The notes below the pieces were generated by a model that was not told where the DNA came from, did not search any database, and saw only the letters and a program-made list of their open reading frames with translations. Both the position numbers and the translations under genes were made by a program. Source: Acinetobacter lwoffii (GTDB taxonomy: Bacteria > Pseudomonadota > Gammaproteobacteria > Pseudomonadales > Moraxellaceae). Taken from it: a DNA stretch of 64,000 nucleotides. The DNA is taken from NCBI RefSeq assembly GCF_024129735.1, contig NZ_JAMXXK010000001.1, positions 1 through 64,000 on the forward strand. The letters run 5' to 3'. Positions 8,325-16,857 of this stretch are shown here, one piece after another. Every line of letters begins with the position of its first letter. The first letter of the stretch is position 1.

Positions 8325-8594
8325 CTAGTGGTTAATTTGCGTATCTATCCAGTTAAGGAAATTTTCCTTATTGCTGAATTCTGGCATAGACCCTAAATTT
8401 ATAGTTTCTTTAGCACCAAATTTTCCAGCGACAGTATTCGGTGCTTGAACTCTGAAATCCAAAGGATCACTTTCATGTAGAGTTCTAAAATATTCTACCG
8501 CTTTATCAAATTCACTTTTATCCTTAAAACCTGGTCGTTCCTTTAAAAAGTCATAAACTTGTTCTAGAGCTGGTAGATAATTATTTTTAGGCAT
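8325..8594 (-). CDS. Hypothetical protein
   Basis: 89 residues, soluble, charged and helical at the start (PALEQVYDFLKERPGFKDKSEFDKAVEYFRTLHES), with a short C-terminal helix NKENFLNWIDTQINH. The ATG has only a weak AGAAAAC-type upstream region. It is probably a genuine small host gene of the accessory stretch next to the attachment site. No function can be given. Confidence 0.6.
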   Translation of the reverse strand: MPKNNYLPALEQVYDFLKERPGFKDKSEFDKAVEYFRTLHESDPLDFRVQAPNTVAGKFGAKETINLGSMPEFSNKENFLNWIDTQINH

Positions 8595-8902
8595 TCTGTT
8601 TTCTCTAAAATGTTGAGTTTTATGATGAAGACCTATTTTGAATGAATAATGATAAGAATATTCCCTTATTTCTTAGAGTTTATGTAAATCATGATGATTT
8701 GAGAGTGAAATCCAAATTCTGGAGTAAGCTGATAAAAAATGAGCGTAAACATACACTCATTTTTACTACATTTTCTGATGCATGCTTAACTGACCTGCAT
8801 TGCTTTAAAATAAGGTCTATTTTATTGAACAAAGTGCAAATGTCGGCTGCTCTATCAGTAAAGATCAGATGCACTTTAAATGCGCCAGTTTAAGGTTCAA
8901 GC
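8595..8902. other. Intergenic region with two hairpins
   Basis: Two inverted repeats are visible: aaaaatgag/ctcattttt (8735-8743 with 8756-8764), which resembles a bidirectional terminator, and aaagtgca/tgcacttt (8831-8838 with 8870-8877) closing a 31-nt loop. Open frames exist on both strands here but overlap each other and lack ribosome sites, so I annotate no protein. Confidence 0.45.
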
Positions 8903-9106
8903 CTAATTAACGCTATGAATATCAAGTTCATCATTGGTGGTCAATACAACAGAAGCCAAAATTGGAATGCCCAAAATGAAAGGTACAGCGAAAATCCATA
9001 GAACTACGGTTACATCCGATTTAAAGAAAAATTGAATGGCTAATGCAGTCAAAATAAGTACAAAAAATAGAATCGCAGCAAAACGGATGATAAATTTAGT
9101 CGACAT
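8903..9106 (-). CDS. Small two-segment inner-membrane protein
   Basis: 67 residues with two transmembrane segments, about 8-28 (RFAAILFFVLILTALAIQFF) and about 33-56 (VTVVLWIFAVPFILGIPILA), and a short acidic C-terminus (TTNDELDIHSVN). It probably sits in the inner membrane as a helical hairpin. No family recognised. Confidence 0.65.
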   Translation of the reverse strand: MSTKFIIRFAAILFFVLILTALAIQFFFKSDVTVVLWIFAVPFILGIPILASVVLTTNDELDIHSVN

Positions 9107-9392
9107 GCGAAGATGCTCTTATGCGTGAAATCGTATTTTCAATATACACCTATTTTTATTATGGGTTTATTGATTTTCAGTCTGTTATTGCATATTTTAA
9201 TTGATTTTCTATATGTGATAGCTGAATTATACGATGATCAGTTTTCTTCACCCTGAAGTCTCATCCTAAATTCTTTCTCTACTCGTAACTCTATTGTCAT
9301 ATATGTATAGAGATTGAATTTAGAGATCAATGCTTCTGCTGACTATGACATCAATCTACTTTATAGCTAATAAAATCTTTGTCCTGTCTCCC

Positions 9393-9426
9393 AATAAAAG
9401 AGCCCTAAAATTTTAGGGCTTTTTTA
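9393..9426. terminator. Terminator next to attL, probably the original tamB terminator
   Basis: Perfect 10-bp inverted repeat agccctaaaa/ttttagggct with A- and T-runs on the two sides. In the unoccupied chromosome it would lie a few bases past the tamB stop codon (TAA at 9438-9436 on the minus strand), so the prophage has separated tamB from its terminator. Confidence 0.8.
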
Positions 9427-9436
9427 TTGCTTAAAT

Positions 9437-9450
9437 TAGAAGCGCCAATT
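9437..9450. repeat. attL core
   Basis: The 14-base sequence tagaagcgccaatt is repeated exactly at 56951-56964. Here it reads on the minus strand as the last four codons of tamB followed by TAA. The strand exchange took place somewhere within these 14 bases. Confidence 0.9.
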
Positions 9451-9555
9451 CTGAGAACATTGTTTTGCGTTTAATCTAATTGGCTGTAAATAGCAGTAGA
9501 TCATTGTTTTTAAATATATTGTATATATGCGACACTTCGCACTAACAACCACTAG

Positions 9556-9600
9556 CAGTCTACAAATATAATTCAACAGTCTACAAATCAGTCTACATTT
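9556..9600 (+). repeat. Integrase arm-type repeats, left side
   Basis: Three direct copies of cagtctaca (starts 9556, 9577 and 9589). The same motif recurs at the other end, beside the integrase gene (56851-56890). This arrangement is expected of arm-type binding sites of a lambda-type tyrosine integrase. Confidence 0.7.
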
Positions 9601-9664
9601 TTTTCATAACTATATATGGGTATAATCCCCGACCTAAACCCAATCTGACATAAGGAAATCTAAA

Positions 9665-9997
9665 GTGGAAAACCTTTTAGCTTTATCAGAATTTTTTAAA
9701 GGAAATAACCTCAAAAGCGACAGCTATGGGAATTACAAATTCAATGCCAAGGTTACCTATAAAAGTAGAATTAAAAATGTTGTTGAGTTTACTGAAGTTA
9801 AGATAATCATGGCTGGCTATAATGGTGGGAAAATCAGCATAACAGAAACAAATGAACTATCTTCTGATGAATTTCACTTGGATTTTGTGGATCGTTTTCA
9901 AGAGTATTCTTATAACAATGCTTTAAGAGAGTTGGTTGTGGTGGGAGAATCCCCTAAGATGGCTGGTAAGTATACTGTTGATATTGCTGTCAGATAA
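9665..9997 (+). CDS. Hypothetical prophage protein
   Basis: 110 residues from a GTG start with AAGGAAATC upstream. It looks mainly beta (NYKFNAKVTYKSRIKNVVEF, then ELVVVGESPKMAGKYTVDIAVR) with no signal peptide. It is the first gene inside attL and is read rightward like umuDC. The family is unknown to me; being at the prophage edge it may be a lysogenic cargo gene. Confidence 0.65.
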   Translation: MENLLALSEFFKGNNLKSDSYGNYKFNAKVTYKSRIKNVVEFTEVKIIMAGYNGGKISITETNELSSDEFHLDFVDRFQEYSYNNALRELVVVGESPKMAGKYTVDIAVR

Positions 9998-10132
9998 CTA
10001 CTGCTTTTTTTTAAAGAGCCTTTATATCCCCACATTCACATTCGTCGCAATTGAGTGAGCTGTGCAGCTCTGGCTAAGAGTCTTTACCAAGTCAATTAGT
10101 ACTGTAACCGTTCATCCGAAATATCATAATTT

Positions 10133-10151
10133 TGCGTCACTCTATGACGCA
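10133..10151. promoter_or_regulatory. Palindromic operator candidate upstream of umuD
   Basis: TGCGTCA-ctcta-TGACGCA, a perfect 7-bp inverted repeat with a 5-base spacer, about 95 bases before the umuD ATG. It differs from the cI/cro operators of this phage, so another regulator is likely. A LexA-type box is not visible. Confidence 0.5.
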
Positions 10152-10245
10152 TCTTTGAATTTAAAAGATTTATTTTATTTGTTTGATTTTTATCGAGTCT
10201 TTACAATCTTGATTATTGTTACAAAAATCAAGGAGTCGTAAAGTT

Positions 10246-10803
10246 ATGAACAGTACTCATGGGGGTTTTCGAGCCGGGGCAGGTCGAAAAAAGTCTGAAG
10301 AGACTAAAGTTATTCGAGTGCCTGAATCTAAAATTCTTGATATTAAAGAATACCTAGAATCTCTTAAAAAAGAAAATGAAATTAGTGATATCCGTCAGTT
10401 TGATCCTGTCACAAAAATAGAAATACCCTTGGCAACCGAACGCGTTCAAGCTGGATTCCCCTCGCCCGCTCAAGATTATATTGATAAAAAAATCGATCTG
10501 AATGAGTACCTCATTAATAATGCGAATGCTACTTTTATTGTTCGTGCGGATTCTCTTTCTATGCTAAATGCAGGAATTGATATTAATGACGCCTTGGTTG
10601 TAGATCGCAGTATTCAGGCTAGGCATAGAGATATTGTGATTGCCAGTATCGATAATGAATTGACAGTGAAACGGCTAATTATTGATGCGAAAGGTTGCTG
10701 GTTGAAAGCTGAGAATGAGGGTTATCCAGATATTCATCCCCAAGAAGGTCAGCAATTTGAAATCTGGGGTGTAGTCACAAATGTAATCAAGAAATTCAGA
10801 TGA
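10246..10803 (+). CDS. umuD: UmuD-like polymerase V accessory protein (S24 peptidase)
   Basis: 185 residues from the ATG at 10246, preceded by AAGGAG. An N-terminal extension ([20 protein letters not shown]) makes it longer than E. coli UmuD (139 residues). It retains the self-cleavage machinery: Ala69-Gly70 in [13 protein letters not shown], catalytic Ser105 (DSLSM) and Lys142 (TVKRL). RecA-stimulated cleavage would give the active form that joins UmuC in translesion synthesis. The start of umuC overlaps its stop (ATGA). Extended UmuD proteins in Acinetobacter can also act as repressors, so a regulatory role is possible. Confidence 0.9.
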   Translation: MNSTHGGFRAGAGRKKSEETKVIRVPESKILDIKEYLESLKKENEISDIRQFDPVTKIEIPLATERVQAGFPSPAQDYIDKKIDLNEYLINNANATFIVRADSLSMLNAGIDINDALVVDRSIQARHRDIVIASIDNELTVKRLIIDAKGCWLKAENEGYPDIHPQEGQQFEIWGVVTNVIKKFR

Positions 10804-12095
10804 GCTATAACAATGAAATATACGCGCTCATTGATGTAAATAATTGCTATGTAAGCTGTGAGCGCCTATTTAATCCTAAACTTAAAGATGTGCCGGTCAT
10901 TGTTCTTTCAAATAACGACGGCTGTGCAGTTGCGCGTTCCCAAGAAGCAAAAGATCTTGGTATTAAGATGGGTGTTCCCCTATTCCAGATTAGGGATATT
11001 GTCGAAAAACATAATGTACAGGTACTTTCGAGTAACTATGCTTTGTATGCTGAAATGTCTCAACGTTTCCATTCGATTCTGGCTGATTACGTGGCGCCAG
11101 GTGAACAGGAAGTTTATTCGATTGATGAGTGCTTTTTAAAGCTTACTGCCTATTCTAAAAATTATGACCTGGTTGAATATGCACAAGACATGCGACAGCG
11201 GGTCTTGCAGTGGATTGGATTACCGGTTTGTGTTGGTATTGGTCGATCAAAGACCGAAGCAAAGCTTGCCAATCATATGGCCAAAAAGGCTAAACGCTTC
11301 AATGGGGTTTGTGATCTGGTTTCAATAGATCCTCAACATCGTGATTATTTTTCGAGTTTGATTGATGTTTCCGAAGTCTGGGGAGTTGGTCGTCAGCATA
11401 GTAAAAAACTAAAAGGCTTAGGTATTAATACTGTTCTTGATTTAGCCACTTCTAATCCACATCAAATGGGAAAACTGTTTTCAGTGGTCGTGCAGAGGAC
11501 TGTCATGGAACTGCAAGGGATTTCATGTATCGAACTTGAGCAGGCTGCGCCAACCAAGAAGCAAATCATTTCATCACGCTCATTTGGCGCACGGGTAACC
11601 GATATTGAATCATTATCTGAGGCAATGAGTGATTACCTGCAGAACGCTGTTAAGCGGTTAAGAGAAGATGAATCTCTTTGTGGTTGTGTGATTGCTTTTG
11701 CCCAATCCAATCCTTTTGATAAGAACAGGCCTTTCTATAACAAGTCGATCAATATCGGATTTGCTGAGCCGACTGACTGTGCTGCTGTTATGAACCGGGC
11801 TGTAATGAAGCGAATGAAGGAGCTGTTTCAAGAAGGAATCGAGTTTAAGAAATGTGGTGTGATATTGACCGCAATCGAGCCAAAATCGACATACATATAT
11901 GACCTTCTATCTGATAGTACTCAAATAGAGAAAAATGAGAAACTTCAATCTGCCCTTGAGCAGGTTAAGGTGAGATTTGGAGATAAGAAAATAGCAATTG
12001 GTCCATGCAAAATGCATGGTCGAGCATGGGCAATGGCCAGACAAAATCTGACTCAGAACTATTTTAGTTGGGAGGGGATCCTGAGGATTAATTAA
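10800..12095 (+). CDS. umuC: UmuC-like error-prone DNA polymerase V catalytic subunit
   Basis: 431 residues, full length compared with the 422 of E. coli UmuC. It is a Y-family polymerase: metal ligands Asp12 ([13 protein letters not shown]) and Asp109-Glu110 ([10 protein letters not shown]), the fingers ([11 protein letters not shown]), helix-hairpin-helix thumb ([16 protein letters not shown]), and the little-finger domain after about residue 245. It copies damaged templates, raising mutation rates during SOS. It is translationally coupled to umuD. Carried inside a prophage, it is cargo that could raise host mutability. Confidence 0.95.
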   Translation: MSYNNEIYALIDVNNCYVSCERLFNPKLKDVPVIVLSNNDGCAVARSQEAKDLGIKMGVPLFQIRDIVEKHNVQVLSSNYALYAEMSQRFHSILADYVAPGEQEVYSIDECFLKLTAYSKNYDLVEYAQDMRQRVLQWIGLPVCVGIGRSKTEAKLANHMAKKAKRFNGVCDLVSIDPQHRDYFSSLIDVSEVWGVGRQHSKKLKGLGINTVLDLATSNPHQMGKLFSVVVQRTVMELQGISCIELEQAAPTKKQIISSRSFGARVTDIESLSEAMSDYLQNAVKRLREDESLCGCVIAFAQSNPFDKNRPFYNKSINIGFAEPTDCAAVMNRAVMKRMKELFQEGIEFKKCGVILTAIEPKSTYIYDLLSDSTQIEKNEKLQSALEQVKVRFGDKKIAIGPCKMHGRAWAMARQNLTQNYFSWEGILRIN

Positions 12096-12122
12096 CAACT
12101 AATTACTTATTTTAATGATAAA

Positions 12123-12146
12123 CAATGCCCTCAAATGAAGGCATTT
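12123..12146. terminator. Weak terminator between convergent umuC and the lysis genes
   Basis: Imperfect stem aatgccctc/gaaggcatt around aaat. It lies between the convergent umuDC and lysis transcripts; the T-tracts are short. Confidence 0.45.
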
Positions 12147-12189
12147 ATCTATTTTATTGGAATATTGCTTTCTGGTGAATCATTCAGTT

Positions 12190-12432
12190 TTATCTAATGG
12201 TTTTCACAATTGCAGCATGACGCGCTTTGCAGTCGTTATATTTAGCCACTACATCAATAGACCAGACTAAAGCAACCTTACCCTGCCCTGATTCTAACTT
12301 TTGCAAATCAGGACAAGGCTCAAGGAGGCTTGCTGGTATCACCAGTGATAAGTGAGTTGATTGCTGACACGCCATCATCATCAAAGCAATGGTTGAGATA
12401 CACAGGACGATCAATGATCTTTTGCACTTCAC
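12190..12432 (-). CDS. Outer-membrane spanin lipoprotein (Rz1-like)
   Basis: 80 residues with a lipoprotein signal ending in lipobox MMAC. The mature chain is short, with Pro and Cys (PASLLEPCPDLQ), as in Rz1-type spanins. Its first 113 bases overlap the upstream i-spanin gene in another frame, the classical Rz/Rz1 layout. It would link with the inner-membrane spanin to fuse inner and outer membranes at the last step of lysis. Confidence 0.8.
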   Translation of the reverse strand: MKCKRSLIVLCISTIALMMMACQQSTHLSLVIPASLLEPCPDLQKLESGQGKVALVWSIDVVAKYNDCKARHAAIVKTIR

Positions 12433-12703
12433 GTGTAACTGTTTCGACTTGCACGCCCTGCTCTGATTTTACTGCTTCATAATCTGCACTCACCTGGTTA
12501 ATTTGATTTTGTTTTTCAGTTAAGGCCTTGAGATGCTTTTGCTCTATTTGTTGAATTTTTGCTGTGCATTGTTCTGCAGCCTTGCGCAGTTTTCCGCTCA
12601 AGTGGTTGGTAGAGGCGATTTGCCCCAGCCATAAAAAGAAAAAGACCGCAATTGCGATCCAGTGTTTGTATTTCCAGAGTGGTATTAGCACTATTTGCTC
12701 CAT
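12320..12703 (-). CDS. Inner-membrane spanin (Rz-like)
   Basis: 127 residues: an N-terminal membrane anchor (about 12-30, HWIAIAVFFFLWLGQIAS) and a periplasmic coiled coil (about 38-95, KAAEQCTAKIQQIEQKHLKA and onward). It overlaps the endolysin gene by 13 bases at its start and the Rz1-like gene at its end. It pairs with the outer-membrane lipoprotein to span the periplasm during lysis. The call rests on architecture and position more than on sequence identity. Confidence 0.8.
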   Translation of the reverse strand: MEQIVLIPLWKYKHWIAIAVFFFLWLGQIASTNHLSGKLRKAAEQCTAKIQQIEQKHLKALTEKQNQINQVSADYEAVKSEQGVQVETVTREVQKIIDRPVYLNHCFDDDGVSAINSLITGDTSKPP

Positions 12704-13275
12704 TTTTTATAAGCATTACCAAGCTTCACGTCATAAGAATTCTTAGCATAAGCAGCCCCATTGTAGCCACGTGCAAAAGCTTTCCAATCTTTATTCTTTA
12801 GAGCATTTAGCAGGTTATTTGCATTGATGAATCGGCACATAGCATCCAGTTGTGAAGCTTCATCCCGATACATGGCATTAATGAAGTTCTGCAAAGTTGG
12901 ATAACCCAAGGCTTTCCAGTGGAAGCCCATGACTTGACCAATACCCCATGAGGCAGACTCCAGTGCAGAATCACGATGATATTGAGCTGCTGCATTTAAG
13001 CGTCCATGTTGCGCAGAATATAAACCATATCCACCTGCAGATTTATTACATAGGTCTGGACGTTCTCGCGTAGCTAACGCTAAGTCTAAATCACGTTTAT
13101 TAGCAATCAGTCGCTGGCGAAATACATGGCGCTCAAACAAAATGACTGGCGTCCCATCAGAATTAAAACCTGAGCCTTTACACTCAACTTCAATTACTGC
13201 TCGTAGGGCCGCAATCTCTATGCCTAGATTTTTTGCTTGAGCTCCTATCTGTGCAGTAGTTAATTTCTTATTCAT
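12691..13275 (-). CDS. Endolysin, N-acetylmuramidase family
   Basis: 194 residues from the ATG at 13275 (MNKKLTTAQIGAQAKNLGIE); 28 upstream in-frame codons belong to the overlapping holin-like gene. The sequence matches the phage N-acetylmuramidase domain (DUF3380, PF11860): VIEVECKGSGF with catalytic Glu31, FERHVFR, WGIGQVMG, and the C-terminal FARGYNGAAYAKNSYDVKL. It would cut the glycan strands of peptidoglycan. No signal peptide is visible, so it needs the holin to reach the wall. Confidence 0.92.
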   Translation of the reverse strand: MNKKLTTAQIGAQAKNLGIEIAALRAVIEVECKGSGFNSDGTPVILFERHVFRQRLIANKRDLDLALATRERPDLCNKSAGGYGLYSAQHGRLNAAAQYHRDSALESASWGIGQVMGFHWKALGYPTLQNFINAMYRDEASQLDAMCRFINANNLLNALKNKDWKAFARGYNGAAYAKNSYDVKLGNAYKKWSK

Positions 13276-13564
13276 TATCTTTATCCGTATTAAAAAATTT
13301 AGGACGTGCACCTTCTTTCCCCCAGATATAAAGCTGTCGAGTGAAGAGTACAAATACAATGCTTACTGTGGTGTAAAAAAGTGTTCCGGCGGGACTGGGT
13401 GAGTAGTCGTCTTTTACAAAGAGTGCCACTCCAAAAATAATTGAAAGCATCAAAAGAAAATCAATGTGCTTTGGCAGTTGAATTTTTGGATGAAATACCA
13501 TGACTCCAAACGAAATCAGAAATAATACCAATGCCGTCTTACTTATGATTAGCAGCATCTTCAT
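13268..13564 (-). CDS. Membrane protein of the lysis cassette (holin or antiholin candidate)
   Basis: 98 residues with three hydrophobic segments at about 3-24, 36-51 and 62-80, and a charged C-terminal tail (GARPKFFNTDKDNE). It lies between another holin-like gene and the endolysin, overlapping both. Two small multi-segment membrane proteins before an endolysin commonly act as a holin/antiholin pair, but which is which cannot be told. Confidence 0.7.
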   Translation of the reverse strand: MKMLLIISKTALVLFLISFGVMVFHPKIQLPKHIDFLLMLSIIFGVALFVKDDYSPSPAGTLFYTTVSIVFVLFTRQLYIWGKEGARPKFFNTDKDNE

Positions 13565-13865
13565 TCTCCTTTTTGACTAAACCAAGAAGTCTTGATCGAG
13601 CCAAACTTAATAATGCTTCAGCTGTACTCTTACCAGCAGCACCCAGAAGGAAACCAAATAGTTCTGGGTAATTACCGCTAGCAAGAAATAAACTTGCCGG
13701 TTTAGCAAAGACCACACATAAAATGAAGCCAGCAAAGAATCCTATCCAGCGATCCCGGGTTGGCTCCTTACTTAATAGAAAGCCAAAAGTTGCACCCAGC
13801 ACACCTGTAAAAAGGATGTGTGAATGGTTCTTTATGCTTTCCAATACTTGACTAAGAAAGTCCAT
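13539..13865 (-). CDS. Holin-like membrane protein
   Basis: 108 residues from the ATG at 13865 (MDFLSQVLESIKNH), which has AAGGGG six bases upstream; an ATG six bases earlier is too close to that ribosome site. Three membrane segments are visible (about 18-34, 41-57, 69-88), with a charged C-terminus (LVKKENEDAANHK). First gene of the lysis cassette, directly after the tail-gene terminator. It would form the inner-membrane lesion that releases the endolysin. Confidence 0.75.
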   Translation of the reverse strand: MDFLSQVLESIKNHSHILFTGVLGATFGFLLSKEPTRDRWIGFFAGFILCVVFAKPASLFLASGNYPELFGFLLGAAGKSTAEALLSLARSRLLGLVKKENEDAANHK

Positions 13866-13906
13866 ATACATCCCCTTTAGTCATACATACCCCTATTGTT
13901 TGGCAA

Positions 13907-13929
13907 TAAAAAAGCACCCGGTTGGGTGC
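13907..13929 (-). terminator. Terminator between tail and lysis genes
   Basis: Perfect 6-bp stem gcaccc/gggtgc, loop ggtt, with a U6 tract on the minus strand. It lies inside the leftward late transcript, between the last tail gene and the holin-like gene. Confidence 0.8.
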
Positions 13930-13945
13930 GATTGGTATTTTTTAC

Positions 13946-14179
13946 TTAAACTTCAATTTCTGAATGCTGACCAGTGGGTGCTGGCCTTAAAATCACCTGA
14001 TTAGCAACGAATACTCTGGCACCTAGATTGTAAGCTGTGCCAGATGTGCACAGTACTGGACCAGATCCACCATCAATCTGCACCCGGTATTCCGGATGAT
14101 TGACCGATGTAATGACGCCAATGTATTCCGTATGGGTCGGATTAAGCAGCTTGCGCAGTACAAATAAAGGATTACTCAC
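13946..14179 (-). CDS. Small phage tail-region protein
   Basis: 77 residues from a GTG at 14179 that overlaps the stop of the upstream 660-aa gene by eight bases (GTGAGTAA). The central part (YIGVITSVNHPEYRVQIDGG) looks like a small beta-barrel or OB-like fold. It is probably a minor tail or baseplate component because it is coupled to the tail-tip gene. I do not recognise a named family. Confidence 0.65.
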   Translation of the reverse strand: MSNPLFVLRKLLNPTHTEYIGVITSVNHPEYRVQIDGGSGPVLCTSGTAYNLGARVFVANQVILRPAPTGQHSEIEV

Positions 14180-16154
14180 GGCTAATACGCTCCACAGTAA
14201 TAGTTTCATTGACCTTTTCATGCGAGAAGCTGCCACTTACCTCATCAATTACGCCCCACCACTGACCATTAAAGGCAATCGATTTACCCGGTAGCATCTC
14301 GCCAATTTCCTGACTGACCGGAATATCAGAAAAGGTGTGCAACTCCTGAATATTAGCTTTGACCAGTTCATTTTTGCCGAAACTCGCACCCGATACCACA
14401 TTGAATAGTGGACCAGTGACTGCTTCTAACGGTATATCACCTGAAGTACCGCGTTGCTGTACTTTCAGACTTTCACCACTACGACTATTCACCACTGTGA
14501 TGGCATTGAAGTCAGCAATGTATCCATCGTTCTGCTTGATGTTTTGCTGCATCACCAAGCTTTCAGACAACAGAATGTCGTAATCATCCACGGTCATCGT
14601 ATCCCAGTAGCCTTTCTGGTACCGGGGTAAAATAGCCAGTGTATTGCCTGCTTTCTGGCTATAGATAAAGCCACCAGCCGCATCAACGATCTGCTTGATT
14701 GCATCGATTGATGCAAGCTCGGCATAGCTCAGGCTTTCAACCGGTATGATCCAGCCCAACTCATCAATCAGTTTCCAGTCTAAGTCGGTACCGCTATTCG
14801 CCCGATCAATCTCAGCCTGAACCAGTTGAACAGAGGTACGTTCGTTATCCTGGATAAATGAGCGTGTCGGTCCGTATTTATCTGAATTCAACGCTGTAAC
14901 GCTTCGCCCCGGGTAAGTGTATAAAACACTGGCAAATCGTCGGGTTTCCTCTGGATCTTCAAGCAAAATATGATGCTCAAATCCATTGATCGTAACTTTA
15001 AGGATAACAGGCTGACCATTGATTGGTTGCAGCTTATCTTTTTCCGTGTGAGCTACAGTGATGGAATAAGTCCAGCACCATTGAGACCGGCTAGTGCTGT
15101 AGGTACCATCCATGACTTTAATCTTCTCGCCGGTATCCAATCGCTCGGCTGTTAATACATTCACGATATACCACCAGTTTCGTTTCGGCAGTGCTGGAAT
15201 ACAGTCATCTGCACCAAAATTTAAAACGACATTGTGTGAATCAACGTCATGACATAGACAGATAAAATTTAGATCGCCAGTACCTTCGTATTTAGGTATT
15301 TCAGGCTTTGGCCATGGTTGAACCGGATGCTTTCTGTAGTGAATTGCTTTTGCTTTATCCCAAGGCAAATCCGACTTGGTAACAATCTCAAGCCCTTTAT
15401 CCCACTCAAATGAAAAGCGATGTTCAAAGACTTGAGCCACTTCATGCGAGTAAGTCACAGTCTTGCGCAGACGAATCATTTCCTGCCAGACTGTTTCTCG
15501 GTTATGACGCAGCTTGACGGTTTCTTCATGCAGATAACGCTGATGAATAAAGCGTTTATCACCCTCTTCCCAAATCACATATGCATCTGAACTTAAACCG
15601 GTTGCTTGCTCATGTATCGATCTAACCGCGCGATTCAATGACCCTGCTTGCTCATACTGAATATTTTTCTGATTGGAAATCACCAAACCCTGGTCATAAA
15701 AAAGAGCCTCATTTGAGACTCTTAATATAGGCTTGGCCCAAGGCACCGTAACCTGACTTAAGTAGACAATCGCTTTTTTAAAGCGTGTCGATAAACCTAA
15801 TTCAATCCCACGTATATGATTAATGTCATTGATGCCGGATACTGTTGCTTGAATTGATGTATCTATCACAGCAAATAAAGTGCCACGATTATCAATATCT
15901 TCCCAATTTGTGCCGCTGATTTCAGCCTGAATATTTGTATTGATCGTGGCAAGCAAATCACCATGATTAATTACTATTTCAGTATTTGAGCCTTGGATAA
16001 ATACTTGAATGCGAGTGTCTATAACCGCTTTCAAAACACTTAATTGCGGCTCAATATCACCAAAATTTAGCACCAGGTTGTGGCTGTCGACTGGTGTAAG
16101 TGGCTGCTCAAAATCAAGTATGACGTTATGCGCGTCTGGTGGCGTGTAAGACAT
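14172..16154 (-). CDS. Large tail-tip or baseplate-like protein with short repeats
   Basis: 660 residues. The motif D-x-H-N-[VL]-[IV]-L-x-F occurs at about 7-15, 23-31 and 305-313. Between the first two and residue 110 there are three repeats with an exact 26-residue period (starting at 41, 67 and 93; pattern A-[VT]-I-[DN]-T-x-I-Q). The second half (from about 325) is a globular domain with WWYIVNVLTAERLDTG and a C-terminal beta region. Position at the distal end of the tail genes suggests a tail-tip or receptor-facing part. No enzymatic motif is seen. Confidence 0.75.
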   Translation of the reverse strand: MSYTPPDAHNVILDFEQPLTPVDSHNLVLNFGDIEPQLSVLKAVIDTRIQVFIQGSNTEIVINHGDLLATINTNIQAEISGTNWEDIDNRGTLFAVIDTSIQATVSGINDINHIRGIELGLSTRFKKAIVYLSQVTVPWAKPILRVSNEALFYDQGLVISNQKNIQYEQAGSLNRAVRSIHEQATGLSSDAYVIWEEGDKRFIHQRYLHEETVKLRHNRETVWQEMIRLRKTVTYSHEVAQVFEHRFSFEWDKGLEIVTKSDLPWDKAKAIHYRKHPVQPWPKPEIPKYEGTGDLNFICLCHDVDSHNVVLNFGADDCIPALPKRNWWYIVNVLTAERLDTGEKIKVMDGTYSTSRSQWCWTYSITVAHTEKDKLQPINGQPVILKVTINGFEHHILLEDPEETRRFASVLYTYPGRSVTALNSDKYGPTRSFIQDNERTSVQLVQAEIDRANSGTDLDWKLIDELGWIIPVESLSYAELASIDAIKQIVDAAGGFIYSQKAGNTLAILPRYQKGYWDTMTVDDYDILLSESLVMQQNIKQNDGYIADFNAITVVNSRSGESLKVQQRGTSGDIPLEAVTGPLFNVVSGASFGKNELVKANIQELHTFSDIPVSQEIGEMLPGKSIAFNGQWWGVIDEVSGSFSHEKVNETITVERISRE

Positions 16155-16168
16155 TGACCACCTCTAAA

Positions 16169-16570
16169 TCAGTATGGTTTTAGAATGATGCTATCGAGTT
16201 TCTGACTTGAGCCCAAAGCAATATCGGTACTATTTAAAACAATATCTGTGCCTGAAGTTCCGATGGTAAAGTCAGCATAAGGCTCATCATTTCCATTGTA
16301 TAAACGCGCCCAAATTGCCGTACCTGCTTTGGTTGCAAGCACGGTATCTGTCGGATAAAGCTCAATACCATCAGCTAGAACCTGCTTTATACATGGTTCC
16401 GGCAATGATAGTGTGCATAACTCATTTGCGGGATTTGCAGCTGTTTCAATGCTTGCTGGTTTGGCGTCACTGTAATACACAAAGTATGCTGAACCACTCC
16501 CAGCATCGAGAAAATTGGCATGTGCTTGCAGGGCCAAAATTCCGGCTTTTTTAGAGATCTGTACTGTCAT
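16169..16570 (-). CDS. Hypothetical tail-region protein
   Basis: 133 residues, mostly beta (AYFVYYSDAKPASIET, then TAIWARLYNGNDEPYADFTI), no signal peptide. It starts within the stop of the previous gene (4-base overlap), so the two are co-translated. It is likely a structural or tail-fibre-associated component of the distal tail. The family is unknown. Confidence 0.65.
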   Translation of the reverse strand: MTVQISKKAGILALQAHANFLDAGSGSAYFVYYSDAKPASIETAANPANELCTLSLPEPCIKQVLADGIELYPTDTVLATKAGTAIWARLYNGNDEPYADFTIGTSGTDIVLNSTDIALGSSQKLDSIILKPY

Positions 16571-16857
16571 TTCGGCTCCACGTTATCTTGAATGACTGCA
16601 TTAAATTCACCTGCAGGATGGTGAGCCACAATAAAAAAAGAAGCTTTATTCAAGTGATCAAATAAATAGTTTCCTGAGTTATCAGTAATTGTTTCCATGA
16701 CTAAGCGACCCGATAATTTTTCATACAATCGCAAACGACATGGAATCGGTACATTTTGTTCTTTAACGACACCTTTAATACTCAAACCTTTTAAAAAACT
16801 TAAATTCGCTTCATTGGCATAATACTGCACAGCAGTAACGTTGATAGATACATTCAT
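16567..16857 (-). CDS. Small tail-region protein with a carboxypeptidase-regulatory-like fold
   Basis: 96 residues. The segment from about 27 to 85 (IKGVVKEQNVPIPCRLRLYE, TDNSGNYLFDHL, FIVAHHPAGEF) follows the pattern of Ig-like carboxypeptidase-regulatory beta-sandwich domains: G-x-V, then a strand, D-x-x-G-x-Y-x-F, then a final strand. Such domains decorate phage tails and bind surfaces. It overlaps both neighbours by four bases. Confidence 0.65.
   Translation of the reverse strand: MNVSINVTAVQYYANEANLSFLKGLSIKGVVKEQNVPIPCRLRLYEKLSGRLVMETITDNSGNYLFDHLNKASFFIVAHHPAGEFNAVIQDNVEPK

Noticed and set aside
8642..8893. Overlapping open frames on both strands (83 aa plus, 61 aa minus)
   Set aside because: They mutually overlap, lack ribosome sites and contain hairpin sequence; neither looks like a real protein.
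10067..10080. Palindrome gagctgtgcagctc as an operator
   Set aside because: It is a single short palindrome with no second copy and no promoter match around it; the 10133 palindrome is better placed.
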